The notes beneath the pieces were generated by a model. It did no database searches and was not told where the DNA came from. It worked only from the letters and a program-made list of their open reading frames with translations. Of a DNA stretch of 30,161 nucleotides, positions 8,351 through 16,807 are shown piece after piece. This DNA comes from DASSTY01 sp035760645. Its GTDB lineage: Bacteria > Gemmatimonadota > Gemmatimonadetes > Gemmatimonadales > GWC2-71-9. Made by a program: the position numbers and the translations under genes. Positions within the stretch are counted from its first letter, which is position 1. Every line of letters begins with the position of its first letter. Where the stretch lies: the NCBI GenBank assembly GCA_035760645.1, contig DASTSO010000062.1, forward strand, positions 1 through 30,161. Direction: 5' to 3'.

Positions 8351-9222
8351 CGCCGCTCCAGCACGTCCCGCAGCGCATCCCCCAGCAGCGTGCACGCCAC
8401 CACCACGACGACGAGCGCGACGCCCGGCGCCGCCGCCACCCACGGAGCGTTCACGAGGGTGTCGCGTCCCGAGGCGATCATGTTGCCCCAGCTCGCCGTG
8501 GGCGGCTGGACGCCGAGACCCAGGAAGGAGAGCCCGGCCTCGAGCATGATCGCGTTGCCGAAGCCGAGCGCGGCGGTGACGATCACGGGATTGAGCGTGT
8601 TCGGCAGCACGTGCCGGGCGAGAATCCGCGTGCGCCGGGCGCCGAGCGCCCGCGCGCTCTCGACGTAGGGCCGTGCGGCCACCGCGCGCGCCTCGCCGTG
8701 CACCAGCCGCGCGACGCTCATCCAGCCGGTGACCCCCAGCACGACGACGACGAGCGCGGCGCTCGGCTGCCAGAGTGCCGCGAGGAGGAGGAGCAGCACC
8801 ACCCGCGGCAGCGCGAGCGCGAAGTCGGTGACGCCCATCAGGATCGCGCCGAGCCGCCCCTGCCAGAGCCCCGCGACCGCGCCGACCAGCAGGCCGAGGC
8901 TCACCGAGATCGCCGTGGCGAGGAAGCCGACCCCGAGCGAGATGCGGGCCCCGTGCACGAGGCGCACCCAGACGTCGCGTCCGAAGCGGTCGGTGCCGAG
9001 GAGGTGGAAGGCGCCGAGCCGGTCATGGCCCAGCGGCGGGGCGAAGCGTGTCGCGACGATGTCGTGCTGGGCCGCGGGGTCGCCCGGGGCGACGAGCGGG
9101 GCGAAGAGCGCGGCGAGCCCCGCCACGGCGAGCACGACGAGCCCCGCGCGGGCGCGCGGGTCGTGCCAGAGCGCGGCGAGGCCGGTGCGCTGCGGATGGG
9201 CAGCGCCGGGAGCCGGACTCAT
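8344..9222 (-). CDS. ABC transporter permease, OppC/DppC type
   Basis: Inner-membrane permease of 292 residues with an N-terminal anchor ('AGLVVLAVAGLAALFAPLVA') followed by the typical 'HLLGTDRFGRDVWVRLVHGA' segment of DppC-type subunits and about five further spans. The cytoplasmic coupling (EAA) loop is 'ARALGARRTRILARHVLPN', and the end 'EAGLSFLGLGVQPP' is a strong family signature. The ATG overlaps the stop of the upstream OppB-type gene by 4 bp (ATGA), implying translational coupling. No ATPase genes (DppD/DppF) occur anywhere in the window, so energising subunits must be elsewhere. The substrate could be a peptide or an oligosaccharide; this permease class serves both. Confidence 0.92.
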   Translation of the reverse strand: MSPAPGAAHPQRTGLAALWHDPRARAGLVVLAVAGLAALFAPLVAPGDPAAQHDIVATRFAPPLGHDRLGAFHLLGTDRFGRDVWVRLVHGARISLGVGFLATAISVSLGLLVGAVAGLWQGRLGAILMGVTDFALALPRVVLLLLLAALWQPSAALVVVVLGVTGWMSVARLVHGEARAVAARPYVESARALGARRTRILARHVLPNTLNPVIVTAALGFGNAIMLEAGLSFLGLGVQPPTASWGNMIASGRDTLVNAPWVAAAPGVALVVVVVACTLLGDALRDVLERRG

Positions 9223-10190
9223 GTGCGCAGCCGCGGGTCCACCCAGGCGACGAGCGCGTCGGCGAGGAGGTTCCCGAGGACGACGAGCGCCGCGCTCACC
9301 GCGGTCGAGGCCATCACGACCGGATAGTCGCGCGCGACGACGCCATCCACCAGGACGCGCCCCACGCCGGGCCACGCGAAGATCGCCTCGATGAAGACGG
9401 CCCCCGAGAAGAGGGCCGGGAGGCTGAGCCCGAGCAGGGTCACGACCGGGATGAGCGCGTTGCGCAGCACGTGTCGCACGGCGACGCGTCGCGCGCCGAT
9501 CCCCTTGGCGCGCGCGGTGAGCACGTAGGGCTCGGTGCGCACGTCGAGCATCGCGCCCCGCACGTAGCGCGCCGTGCCCGCGAGGCCGATGAGCGTCAGG
9601 GTGGCGAGCGGGAGCGCCAGGTGGCGCAGCCGGTCGACGAGGCGGGCGGGGCCGGCGAGGAAGTCGGCGTCGAGCCCCGCCGCGCCGAAGGCGGGGAGCG
9701 CGCCCAGGCGGTAGGTGAACAGCATCACCAGCATGAGCCCGAGCCAGTAGCCCGGCATCGCGAAGAGCGTCACCGTGACGACGGAGATCGCCGTGTCGGC
9801 CGCGCGGCTTCGGATGGTGGCCTGCACGGCGCCGATCACGATCCCCGCGACGTAGCTCAGCACGAGCGAGAGCCCGACGAGCCGCACCGTGGCGGGCCAC
9901 GCCTCGCCGATCATGCGGCGCACCGGGCGGCCGGTGGCGATGCTCGTCCCCCAGTCGCCGCGCGCGAAGCGCACCAGCCAGGCGGCGTACTGCGCCGGGA
10001 GCGGCCGGTCGAGGCCCAACGCGTGCCGCTGGGCCTGGACCTGCGCCGGCGTCGCCGTGGGGCCCAGGAGCCGCTCGACGGGATCGCCGGGCGCGAGGCG
10101 GAGGAGGCCGAAGGTGAGCGTGACGACGCCCAGCACGACGGCGAGTCCCACGAGGGCGCGTCGTGCGAGCAGCACGGTGAGGGCGGGCAT
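9219..10190 (-). CDS. ABC transporter permease, OppB/DppB type
   Basis: A 323-residue inner-membrane permease. The N-terminus 'VLLARRALVGLAVVLGVVTL' forms the first span. 'LAPGDPVERLLG' and 'YAAWLVRFARGDWGTSI' are standard OppB-type periplasmic features. The coupling loop is 'TARAKGIGARRVAVRHVLRN', and 'FIEAIFAWPGVGRVLVDGVV' is characteristic near the end. It forms a heterodimer with the downstream OppC-type subunit. The gene is divergent from the solute-binding lipoprotein, whose start is 44 bp away, and the two units probably share a control region. The start codon lies within a small palindrome (GGGCATGCCC). Confidence 0.92.
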   Translation of the reverse strand: MPALTVLLARRALVGLAVVLGVVTLTFGLLRLAPGDPVERLLGPTATPAQVQAQRHALGLDRPLPAQYAAWLVRFARGDWGTSIATGRPVRRMIGEAWPATVRLVGLSLVLSYVAGIVIGAVQATIRSRAADTAISVVTVTLFAMPGYWLGLMLVMLFTYRLGALPAFGAAGLDADFLAGPARLVDRLRHLALPLATLTLIGLAGTARYVRGAMLDVRTEPYVLTARAKGIGARRVAVRHVLRNALIPVVTLLGLSLPALFSGAVFIEAIFAWPGVGRVLVDGVVARDYPVVMASTAVSAALVVLGNLLADALVAWVDPRLRT

Positions 10191-10234
10191 GCCCGAATCT
10201 TGTGCCGCCCCGCGCGAGCCGCCAGTATCCAGAC

Positions 10235-11728
10235 GTGCCCTCGCGCTCCGCCGGCCCGCGGCGCCTCCGCGCCCTCGTCGCTGCCCGCCCGCTCGCGCGC
10301 GCCGCCGCCTCCGCGCTCGCCCTCGTGCTCACGCTCGCGGGCTGCGGCCCGGAAACGGAGGCGCGTGGCGCCACCGTGCTCTTCGCCTCGGGCGCGGACC
10401 TGCAGAGCATCAACCCGCTCCTCACGGTCCACCCGCTCGCGCGCCAGGTGCAGCGCTACGTGCTCCTCACGACGCTCGTGCGCTACGATGCGGCGCTCGT
10501 GCCGCAGCCGTACCTCGCCCGCGCCTGGCGCTGGTCGGCGGACCGGCGGACGCTCACCTTCACGCTGCACCCGGGCGTGCGCTGGCACGACGGCACGCCG
10601 ACCACCGCGCGCGACGTCGCCTGGACGCTCGACGCGGCGCGTGACACCGCGACGGGCTATCCCCGGCTGAACGATCTCGCCGCCCTCGCCGCCGTCCGCG
10701 CGCCCGACGACACGACCGTCGAGCTGCGGTTCCGCGCGGCACCGAGGGCGTTTCCGGACGTGCTGACCGATCTCGCGATCCTCCCGCGCCACCTCCTCGA
10801 CACCGTGCCGCACGCCCGCCTCCGGAAGGCGAGCTGGAACGAGCGGCCGGTGGGGAACGGCCCCTTCCGCTTCGTCGCCCACGAGCCGAACCGGCGCTGG
10901 GTCTTCGCCGCCGACTCCACCTTCCCCGCGGCGCTCGGCGGGCCTCCGCGGCTCCGGCGGCTCGTCGTCGCCGTGGTGGACGAGCCGACGACGAAGCTCG
11001 CCGCCCTCGCCGCCGGCGAGCTCGACTTCGCCGGGATCCAGCCGGCGCACGCCGCGTTCGTCGAGAAGGACCCGCACCTCGAAGTGCTCACCTATCCGCT
11101 CCTCCTCACCTACGGGGTGGTGCTCAACACCCGGCGCCCGCCGTTCGACGATCCGCGCGTGCGCGCCGCCCTGTCGCTCGCGCTCGACCGCCGCGAGATC
11201 GTCGAGGGATACCTCTACGGCTTCGGTACCGCGGCCGACGGGCCGGTGCCGCCCGCGCTGCCGGGCTACGTGCCGACCGCGCCCACGCCGTTCGATCCCG
11301 ACTCCGCGCGCCGACTCCTGGGTGGACGCACGGTCGCCTTCGAGCTGCTCACCGTGGGCAGCGGCGAAGCGGCCCTCGAGCAGATGGTGCAGGCGCAGCT
11401 CCGGCGCGCGGGCTTCGACGTGCGCATCCGGCAGCTCGAGCTCTCCGCCTTCCTGGGCCGCACCTATGGCCCCCGGCACGAGTTCGACGCCGCCGTGCTC
11501 GGCATCCCGGGCGATCCGGGCCTGGGCTACCTGCGTCCGCTCGCCGAGCTCGCGGGGATGACGGTGCCGGACGAGCCCGCCGCCGCGCAGCGGCTGTTCG
11601 CCGAGCGGCGGCCGGTGGCGTTTCTCTATCACGCCCGCGGACTGCAGGGCAAGAACCGACGAGTCGAGGGAGTGCGCATGGATCTGCGGGGCGAGCTGCC
11701 GACGGTGGCCGAGTGGTGGGCCCGATGA
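10235..11728 (+). CDS. Extracellular solute-binding lipoprotein (family 5, Opp/Dpp type)
   Basis: Binding component expected to feed the divergent permeases. The N-terminus has an Arg-rich region, a hydrophobic stretch and lipobox 'LAGC' (Cys37). Family 5 features follow: 'LVRYDAALVPQPYLARAW', 'FTLHPGVRWHDGTP', 'NGPFRFVAHEP' and 'DDPRVRAALSLALDRREIV'. From GTG 10235 it has 497 residues, a little short for the family. GTG 10202 would add 11 residues that look unlike a signal peptide n-region. It overlaps the kinase gene by 4 bp (ATGA), which ties uptake to a sugar kinase and suggests a glycan-derived ligand rather than a plain peptide. That ligand idea is inference. Confidence 0.88.
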   Translation: MPSRSAGPRRLRALVAARPLARAAASALALVLTLAGCGPETEARGATVLFASGADLQSINPLLTVHPLARQVQRYVLLTTLVRYDAALVPQPYLARAWRWSADRRTLTFTLHPGVRWHDGTPTTARDVAWTLDAARDTATGYPRLNDLAALAAVRAPDDTTVELRFRAAPRAFPDVLTDLAILPRHLLDTVPHARLRKASWNERPVGNGPFRFVAHEPNRRWVFAADSTFPAALGGPPRLRRLVVAVVDEPTTKLAALAAGELDFAGIQPAHAAFVEKDPHLEVLTYPLLLTYGVVLNTRRPPFDDPRVRAALSLALDRREIVEGYLYGFGTAADGPVPPALPGYVPTAPTPFDPDSARRLLGGRTVAFELLTVGSGEAALEQMVQAQLRRAGFDVRIRQLELSAFLGRTYGPRHEFDAAVLGIPGDPGLGYLRPLAELAGMTVPDEPAAAQRLFAERRPVAFLYHARGLQGKNRRVEGVRMDLRGELPTVAEWWAR

Positions 11729-12735
11729 ACTGTCCCACGGTGACGGCCCGGGCACCGGTCCGCCTGGACTTCGCGGGCGGCTGGACCGACGTGCCGCCGT
11801 TCTCGCGCGACGAGGGCGGGGTGGTGGTGAACGCCGCGATCGCGCTCCACGCCCGCGCGCACGTCGCGCCGCGCGACCACGGCATCCGGCTCGTCGCGGA
11901 GGATCTGCACGAGTCGGTCGAGCTCCGCGACGTGCGGGAGGCCCGCGCCGACGGGAGGCTCGACCTCCTCAAGGCCGCGCTGCGGATGACGCCGCCCCCG
12001 GGCGGGTGCACCGTGACGACGGCGTGCGACGCGCCGCCGGGCGGCGGCCTCGGCAGCTCGGGCGCGATGGATGTCGCGCTCATGGCGGCGCTCGCGGCCG
12101 CGCGTGGCGAGCGGCTCGCGCCGGCAGCGGTCGCCGAGCGGGGGTGGCGGATGGAGACCGAGGAGGCGGGGATCGCCGGCGGGAAGCAGGACCAGTGGAT
12201 CGCCGCCCTGGGCGGGGTCCAGCGGCTCGAGTTTCGCGACCCCGACGTCCGTGCGACCGCGCTCGCGCTCGACCCGGCGCTGCTCGATGAGCTCGGGCGC
12301 CGGCTCGTGCTCTGCTACACCGGCCGCTCGCGGCTCTCCGGCACGACGATCACGCGGGTCGTCGAGGGCTGGACCCGGGGCGAGGCGGCGATCCGCGGCG
12401 CCTTCCTCGCGATGCGCGACGCGGCCGAGCGGATGAGCGAGGCGCTCGTCGCGGGCGACCTCGCCCGCGTCGGCGCGCTGCTCGACGCCAACTGGGCCGC
12501 GCAGCAGCGGCTCGACGCCGGCATGTGCACGCCCGAGATGGCGCGGCTCGAGGCCGCCGTGCGCGCGACCGGCGTCCTGGGTGGGAAGGCCGCGGGATCG
12601 GGCGCGGGCGGCTCGATGTTCTTCCTCGCGCGCGACCCCGCGGCGGCGCGGACGGCGGCGCGCGCCACGGGGGCCATGCTCCTCCCGGTCGCCTGGGACA
12701 TGACGGGGGTGCGCGTCGAGGCCGACCACCCCTAA
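11725..12735 (+). CDS. GHMP-family sugar kinase (HddA/fucokinase-like)
   Basis: A 336-residue cytoplasmic small-molecule kinase. The N-terminal 'TARAPVRLDFAGGWTDVPPF' resembles D-glycero-D-manno-heptose 7-phosphate kinase and L-fucokinase. The GHMP ATP-binding loop 'PPGGGLGSSGAMD' lies at about 104-116, and the C-terminal 'GGKAAGSGAGGSMFFL' is the third GHMP motif. 'AGIAGGKQDQWIAALGG' matches the substrate-side helix of HddA-type kinases. The ATG at 11725 overlaps the stop of the binding-protein gene (ATGA). Unlike real hdd clusters, no heptose isomerase, phosphatase or nucleotidyltransferase is nearby, so a catabolic sugar kinase is more likely here. Its TAA stop lies inside the putative -10 element of the next gene. 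Confidence 0.85.
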   Translation: MNCPTVTARAPVRLDFAGGWTDVPPFSRDEGGVVVNAAIALHARAHVAPRDHGIRLVAEDLHESVELRDVREARADGRLDLLKAALRMTPPPGGCTVTTACDAPPGGGLGSSGAMDVALMAALAAARGERLAPAAVAERGWRMETEEAGIAGGKQDQWIAALGGVQRLEFRDPDVRATALALDPALLDELGRRLVLCYTGRSRLSGTTITRVVEGWTRGEAAIRGAFLAMRDAAERMSEALVAGDLARVGALLDANWAAQQRLDAGMCTPEMARLEAAVRATGVLGGKAAGSGAGGSMFFLARDPAAARTAARATGAMLLPVAWDMTGVRVEADHP

Positions 12736-12738
12736 CTT
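12733..12738 (+). promoter_or_regulatory. Candidate leaderless -10 element (TAACTT)
   Basis: TAACTT ends 6 bp before the ATG of the lyase gene, so transcription would start at or next to the start codon. No Shine-Dalgarno is present in the 9-bp gap. A clear -35 is not visible. The same TAnCTTCCG pattern precedes the phosphatase ATG at 22035. Confidence 0.4.
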
Positions 12739-12744
12739 CCGCCC

Positions 12745-15510
12745 ATGCTCTCCGCCGACCTGCTCACCGAGCACCGGGAGCGCATCGAGCGCTCGCCCGA
12801 CCTGCGCGCCCTGCTCGCCACGCTCGCACGCCGCGTCGCGCCGCTGCGCGCCGCCTGTCCCGCCCCGCCCGCACACAAGGCGCTCCTCTCCGTGGACGGC
12901 GGCGTCTGCGGCGAGCACGGCATCCCGCTCGCCTTCGATCCCTTCCGCGCCGACGCGCATCGCTGCCCCGAGTGTGGCCGGGCCCACACCGGCGAGCGGC
13001 ACGCGCGCGCCTGGGCCAAGCACCAGCACCTGTGGCTCGCCGAGCGCGGGGGCGACTTCGCCGCGCTCGCCGCCTTCGCCGACGACGAGGACGCGGCGCG
13101 CCGCGCCGCCGGGATCCTCGACGCCTACGGCGAGCGGTACCTCGAGCTCCCGAACGAGGACAACGTGCTCGGGCCCAGCCGGCTCTTCTTCTCGACCTAC
13201 CTCGACTCGGTCTGGCTCGCGAGCTTTCTCACCGCCGCGCAGCTGCTGCGCGAGACGGGCCGGCTCGAGGACGCGACGGCCGAGGCGGTGAGCCGGGTCG
13301 CCGACGAGGCGGCGAACCTGATCGGCGAGTTCGACGAGGGCTTCTCGAACCGGCAGACCTGGCACGCGGCCGCGCTCGCCGCGGTCGCCGTGTGGTTCGA
13401 GGACGAGGAGCTCGCCACCCGCGCCATCGAGGGCGAGACCGGGCTCCTCGCGCACCTCGCGCGCGGCTTCGGCCCCGACGGGATGTGGTACGAGGGCGAG
13501 AACTACCATCTCTTCGCGCTGCGCGGGCTGCTCACCGGGCTGCGCTGGGCGCGGCTCGCCGGCGTCGACGCGCTCGAGGACGACGTGCTCGCCGCCCGCC
13601 TCCTCGCCGCGCTCCGCGCGCCCGCGCTCACCGCGCTCCCCGATTTCACCTTCCCCGCGCGCAAGGATTCGCGCTTCGGGGTCTCGCTCGCGCAGCCGAT
13701 GTATCTCGAGCTCTGGGAGGTCGGGCTGGGGCTCCTGCGCGAGCGGGGCCGCGACGAGGACGCGCTGGCCGACTGGCTCGCCGCGCTCTATGCCGCGCCC
13801 GCGCCGCGGGCGCAGACCTTCGAGTCGTATCTCCACGAGGCACACCTGCCGGCCGACGGCCCGACGCGCTCGCGCGCGGACCTCGGCTGGTGGGCGCTCC
13901 TCGACATGCCCGCGTCGCTCGACGGGGACGCGGCCGGCTGGCGGCCCGGGAGCGTGCTCCTCGAGTCCCAGGGACTGCCGATCCTGCGCCGCGGGGCCGG
14001 GCCCGATGCGCGCTACGCGAGTCTCGAGTGCGGTCCCTTCGGCGGCGGGCACGGACATCCCGATCGCCTGCATCTGACGCTCTTCGCCGGCGGCGTGCAC
14101 CGGCTCCCCGACCCCGGCACCGGCAGCTACGTCGCGCGCGATCTGTTCTGGTACCGCTCGACCCTCGCCCACAACGCCCCGCGGCTCGACGGCGCGGCGC
14201 AGCCGGAGGCGGATGCGCAGTGCGAGGCGTTCGCCGTCGAGGGCGACTGGGCCTGGGCGCGCGGCCGCTGGGCCGCGGTCGAGCGCACGCTCGTGAGCGC
14301 CCCCGACTACCTGCTCGATCGCGTCGAGGTGGCGGGCGAGACGGAGCACCTCGTCGAGCTGCCGTGGCACTTCCTGGACGCCACCGCGCTCGATGCGATG
14401 GAGGTCACGGCGCCCGGCCGCTGGGAGCCGGCGGCGCTCGAGGGCGCGGCGGCGGAGTTCGTGGACGAGGTCGAGCGCTTCGTCCCGGAGACGGAGGACG
14501 CGCGCGCGCCGCTCCGGCTCGCCGGGCCCGGGCTCGACGTCGCGATGCGCTTCGACGGCGAGCTCCTGCGCGCCCGCGCCCCCGGCCTCCCGGGCCGCGG
14601 CGAGCGCCCGCGCTTCTACCTCGCCCGCGCGCGCGGCCGCGCCGTGCGGATCGAGACCGTGCTCGGCTTCGCCGGCCCCGTCGAGCTCCAGCCGGCCGGC
14701 CCCACGACCGCCGTGCACGTGGCCGGACGCACCGACCACCACCAGCCGGCGAGCGACGGCTGGATCGTCGAGACGGCGGGCGGGACCGTCCGCCTGGGCG
14801 GGGTGCGGCCGCCGGCGAAGGCCTTCACGCCGCTCTTCCGGAAGGACCGCCCGCTCGAGGTGGAAGGGGAGGCCGCGTGGGTCGCGGCGCCTCCCGCGCT
14901 CGACGGCACCCTCGACGGATTCGACTGCGGCGCCCCGCTCCGGCTCGATCACGAGGACCAGTACCGCCGCAGCGAGCTGCCGTACGAGGGGCCGGAGACG
15001 TTCTCCGCCGTCGCGTGCGTCAACTGGAGCGCCGGGGTGCTCTATCTGGCCGTCGAGGTGGCCAAGCCCGAGCTCGTCCTCCGCCCGCACGACGCGCCGC
15101 CGCTCCTGCTCGACAACGAGCCCGACGACATCCACGGCGACGGCCTGCAGCTCTATCTCGCCGAGCCGGGCGAGGGCGGCGCGGTCGCGGGGCTCGTCGT
15201 CACCCCCGACCCCGCGAGCGACGCCGTGCGCGCGCGGCCCGTCGCCGGCACCGCGGGCGACCGCATCGCCGCCGCGGGCGCGTGGCGCGAGACCGGGGGG
15301 GGCTACGTCGTCACGCTCGCGCTCACGCTGCCCGACGACTGGCCGCTCGAGCACGGGATGGCGCTGCCCTTCGACCTCATCGTCAACGAGATGCGTCCCG
15401 GCCGCCAGAGGCGCGCGGGCCAGCTCGTCTGGAGCGGCGGGAGCGGCTGGGTCTGGCTCCGCGGCGATCGCCAGCCGCGCGAGCGCTTCGGTCTCCTCCG
15501 CCTCGGCTGA
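12745..15510 (+). CDS. Heparinase II/III-like polysaccharide lyase with C-terminal CBM9-like domain
   Basis: A 921-residue protein. An N-terminal segment has Cys55, His72, Cys74 and Cys77 in 'HRCPECGRAHTGE', resembling a small metal-binding knuckle. An alpha-toroid region follows (about 90-390) with 'GMWYEGENYHLF', then the heparinase II/III beta-sandwich signature 'FGGGHGHPDRLHLTLFAGG' and 'LPDPGTGSY' (from about 433), and 'LAHNAPRLDG'. Residues from about 715 resemble family 9 carbohydrate-binding/DOMON-like domains: 'NEPDDIHGDGLQLYL' and the end 'GSGWVWLRGDRQPRERFG'. Members cleave uronic-acid polysaccharides by beta-elimination. No signal peptide is visible, so it may act on imported oligosaccharides. 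Substrate (GAG-like, alginate-like or other) is not predictable. It sits between the sugar kinase and aminotransferase genes. Confidence 0.8.
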   Translation: MLSADLLTEHRERIERSPDLRALLATLARRVAPLRAACPAPPAHKALLSVDGGVCGEHGIPLAFDPFRADAHRCPECGRAHTGERHARAWAKHQHLWLAERGGDFAALAAFADDEDAARRAAGILDAYGERYLELPNEDNVLGPSRLFFSTYLDSVWLASFLTAAQLLRETGRLEDATAEAVSRVADEAANLIGEFDEGFSNRQTWHAAALAAVAVWFEDEELATRAIEGETGLLAHLARGFGPDGMWYEGENYHLFALRGLLTGLRWARLAGVDALEDDVLAARLLAALRAPALTALPDFTFPARKDSRFGVSLAQPMYLELWEVGLGLLRERGRDEDALADWLAALYAAPAPRAQTFESYLHEAHLPADGPTRSRADLGWWALLDMPASLDGDAAGWRPGSVLLESQGLPILRRGAGPDARYASLECGPFGGGHGHPDRLHLTLFAGGVHRLPDPGTGSYVARDLFWYRSTLAHNAPRLDGAAQPEADAQCEAFAVEGDWAWARGRWAAVERTLVSAPDYLLDRVEVAGETEHLVELPWHFLDATALDAMEVTAPGRWEPAALEGAAAEFVDEVERFVPETEDARAPLRLAGPGLDVAMRFDGELLRARAPGLPGRGERPRFYLARARGRAVRIETVLGFAGPVELQPAGPTTAVHVAGRTDHHQPASDGWIVETAGGTVRLGGVRPPAKAFTPLFRKDRPLEVEGEAAWVAAPPALDGTLDGFDCGAPLRLDHEDQYRRSELPYEGPETFSAVACVNWSAGVLYLAVEVAKPELVLRPHDAPPLLLDNEPDDIHGDGLQLYLAEPGEGGAVAGLVVTPDPASDAVRARPVAGTAGDRIAAAGAWRETGGGYVVTLALTLPDDWPLEHGMALPFDLIVNEMRPGRQRRAGQLVWSGGSGWVWLRGDRQPRERFGLLRLG

Positions 15511-15526
15511 CGGAGCGCCGGCGCTC

Positions 15527-16705
15527 ATGCCTCACGCCAACCGCATCCCCGGCTACACCTCCACCGGCAGCAAGCGCGCCGAGGCGCTCTTCGGCACGAG
15601 TCCCACGGGCGCGCTCCCGCTGCGCATGACGCGCTCGGCCGGTTGCCGCGTCTGGGACGCGGAGGGGCGCGAGTACGTGGACTACGTCATGGGCCTCGGC
15701 AGCGTCGCGCTGGGCTACGCGCATCCGGCCGTGACGGAGGCCGCCACGCGCGCCGTCCACGACGGTGTCGTCGGGCCGCTCCCGCCCGTGCTCGAGGGCG
15801 AAGTGGCCGAGCGGATCTGCGGGCTCATGCCGTGGGTCGAGCGCGTGCGGTTTCTCAAGACCGGCGCCGAGGCGATGGCCGCCGCGGTGCGCCTCGCGCG
15901 CACCGTCACCGGGCGGGAGCGGGTGCTCGGGTGCGGCTATCACGGCTGGCTCGACTGGAACCAGCTCACGGCCGAGGGCGTGCCGGCGGGCACGCGGGCG
16001 CTCTACGCGGAGCTGCCGTTCAACGATGTCGAGCGCGGGCGCGCCATGATCCGCGCCGCGGGCGCGCGACTCGCGGCGGTCGTCTTCGAGCCCATCGTCG
16101 TGGAGGAGCCGACGGCGGAGTGGCTCGCGATGCTGCGCGAGGAGAGCCGCCGCGCGGGCGCGGTGCTCGTCGTGGACGAGATCAAGACGGTGGGGCGGCT
16201 CGCCGTGGGCGGCGGCACCGAGCGCTACGGGCTCGCGCCCGACCTCGTCGTGATGGGCAAGGCGATCGCCAACGGCTTCCCGCTCGCCGTGGTGGGCGGC
16301 CGCGCGGAGGTGATGGAGGCGGCGCGGCGCACCTGGATCTCGTCCACCCTCGCCACCGAGTTCGTCGCGCTCGCCGCTGCCCGCGCGACGCTCGAGGTGC
16401 TGGAGTGCGAGCGGGTCCCCGCGCACCTCTGGCGCGTGGGCGGCCTGCTGCTCGAGGGGCTGCGGGCCCTCCGGGAGCGCCATCCCCACCTGATCGCCGG
16501 CGTGGGCGGCGTCGCGCCGATGTGCTTCCTGCAGTTCGCGAGCGAGGGCGTGTCGGGGCTCGTCGCCGCCGGCTGCGCGGCCCGCGGGCTCCTCTTCAAG
16601 CGGAGCGCCTACGACTTCGTCTCCCTCGCGCACGACGAGGCGGTCGTCCGCGAGACCCTCGCGACGCTCGACGCGGTGCTCGCCGGGACCCGGCCCCCGG
16701 TGTAG
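15527..16705 (+). CDS. Class III PLP-dependent aminotransferase
   Basis: A 392-residue fold-type I aminotransferase closest in look to glutamate-1-semialdehyde aminomutase-like proteins. Landmarks are 'DYVMGLGSVALGYAHPAV', 'FLKTGAEAMAAAVRLAR', 'GCGYHGWLDW', the PLP-pyridine Asp in 'VLVVDEIKTVGRL', and the Schiff-base Lys245 in 'MGKAIANGFPL'. It is shorter than hemL products (about 430) and its operon is catabolic, so a role in haem synthesis is unlikely. Transamination of an oxo-sugar or amino-acid semialdehyde is more plausible. It begins 16 bp after the lyase gene and ends 102 bp before the next, which has its own promoter-like sequence. All key residues are intact; the substrate is unknown. 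Confidence 0.85.
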   Translation: MPHANRIPGYTSTGSKRAEALFGTSPTGALPLRMTRSAGCRVWDAEGREYVDYVMGLGSVALGYAHPAVTEAATRAVHDGVVGPLPPVLEGEVAERICGLMPWVERVRFLKTGAEAMAAAVRLARTVTGRERVLGCGYHGWLDWNQLTAEGVPAGTRALYAELPFNDVERGRAMIRAAGARLAAVVFEPIVVEEPTAEWLAMLREESRRAGAVLVVDEIKTVGRLAVGGGTERYGLAPDLVVMGKAIANGFPLAVVGGRAEVMEAARRTWISSTLATEFVALAAARATLEVLECERVPAHLWRVGGLLLEGLRALRERHPHLIAGVGGVAPMCFLQFASEGVSGLVAAGCAARGLLFKRSAYDFVSLAHDEAVVRETLATLDAVLAGTRPPV

Positions 16706-16725
16706 TCCCGCCCGCCCGAATCCCC

Positions 16726-16731
16726 TACATT
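16726..16731 (+). promoter_or_regulatory. Candidate -10 element for the acidic protein gene
   Basis: TACATT lies in the 102-bp gap after the aminotransferase gene, about 77 bp before the ATG of the acidic protein. A -35 box is not evident. Together with the strong ribosome site it suggests an internal promoter. Confidence 0.35.
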
Positions 16732-16794
16732 GGGACGACAGGGCCGGGCGCGCCGCGGGGGCACGGCTGAGCACCGCACGCGCGCGCCGCACGC

Positions 16795-16802
16795 GAAGGA
16801 GG
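16795..16802 (+). promoter_or_regulatory. Near-consensus Shine-Dalgarno (GAAGGAGG)
   Basis: GAAGGAGG is separated by 5 nt from ATG 16808. It is the best ribosome-binding site in the window and fixes the start of a small gene that would otherwise be doubtful. Confidence 0.75.
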
Positions 16803-16807
16803 ACACG

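Noticed and set aside
10194..10231. Leaderless promoter (TATCCA) for the binding-protein gene
   Set aside because: TATCCA ends only 3 bp before GTG 10235, too close for a start at or before that codon, and no -35 was found.
11725..12735. Assignment of the kinase as HddA of an LPS heptose pathway
   Set aside because: N-terminal resemblance is real, but no GmhA, GmhB or HddC-type gene is present and the gene overlaps a transporter subunit.
12974..13019. Zinc-ribbon motif as evidence that the lyase binds DNA
   Set aside because: The CPEC element is short and followed directly by the lyase toroid; a structural metal site is more likely.
11629..15528. Very long minus-strand open frame opposite the kinase and lyase genes
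   Set aside because: Same artefact: no recognisable motif, no ribosome site, and the plus strand carries two well-supported genes.
15527..16705. Assignment of the aminotransferase as HemL (glutamate-1-semialdehyde aminomutase)
   Set aside because: General class III motifs are shared, but the protein is shorter than HemL and is embedded in a catabolic cluster with no haem genes.
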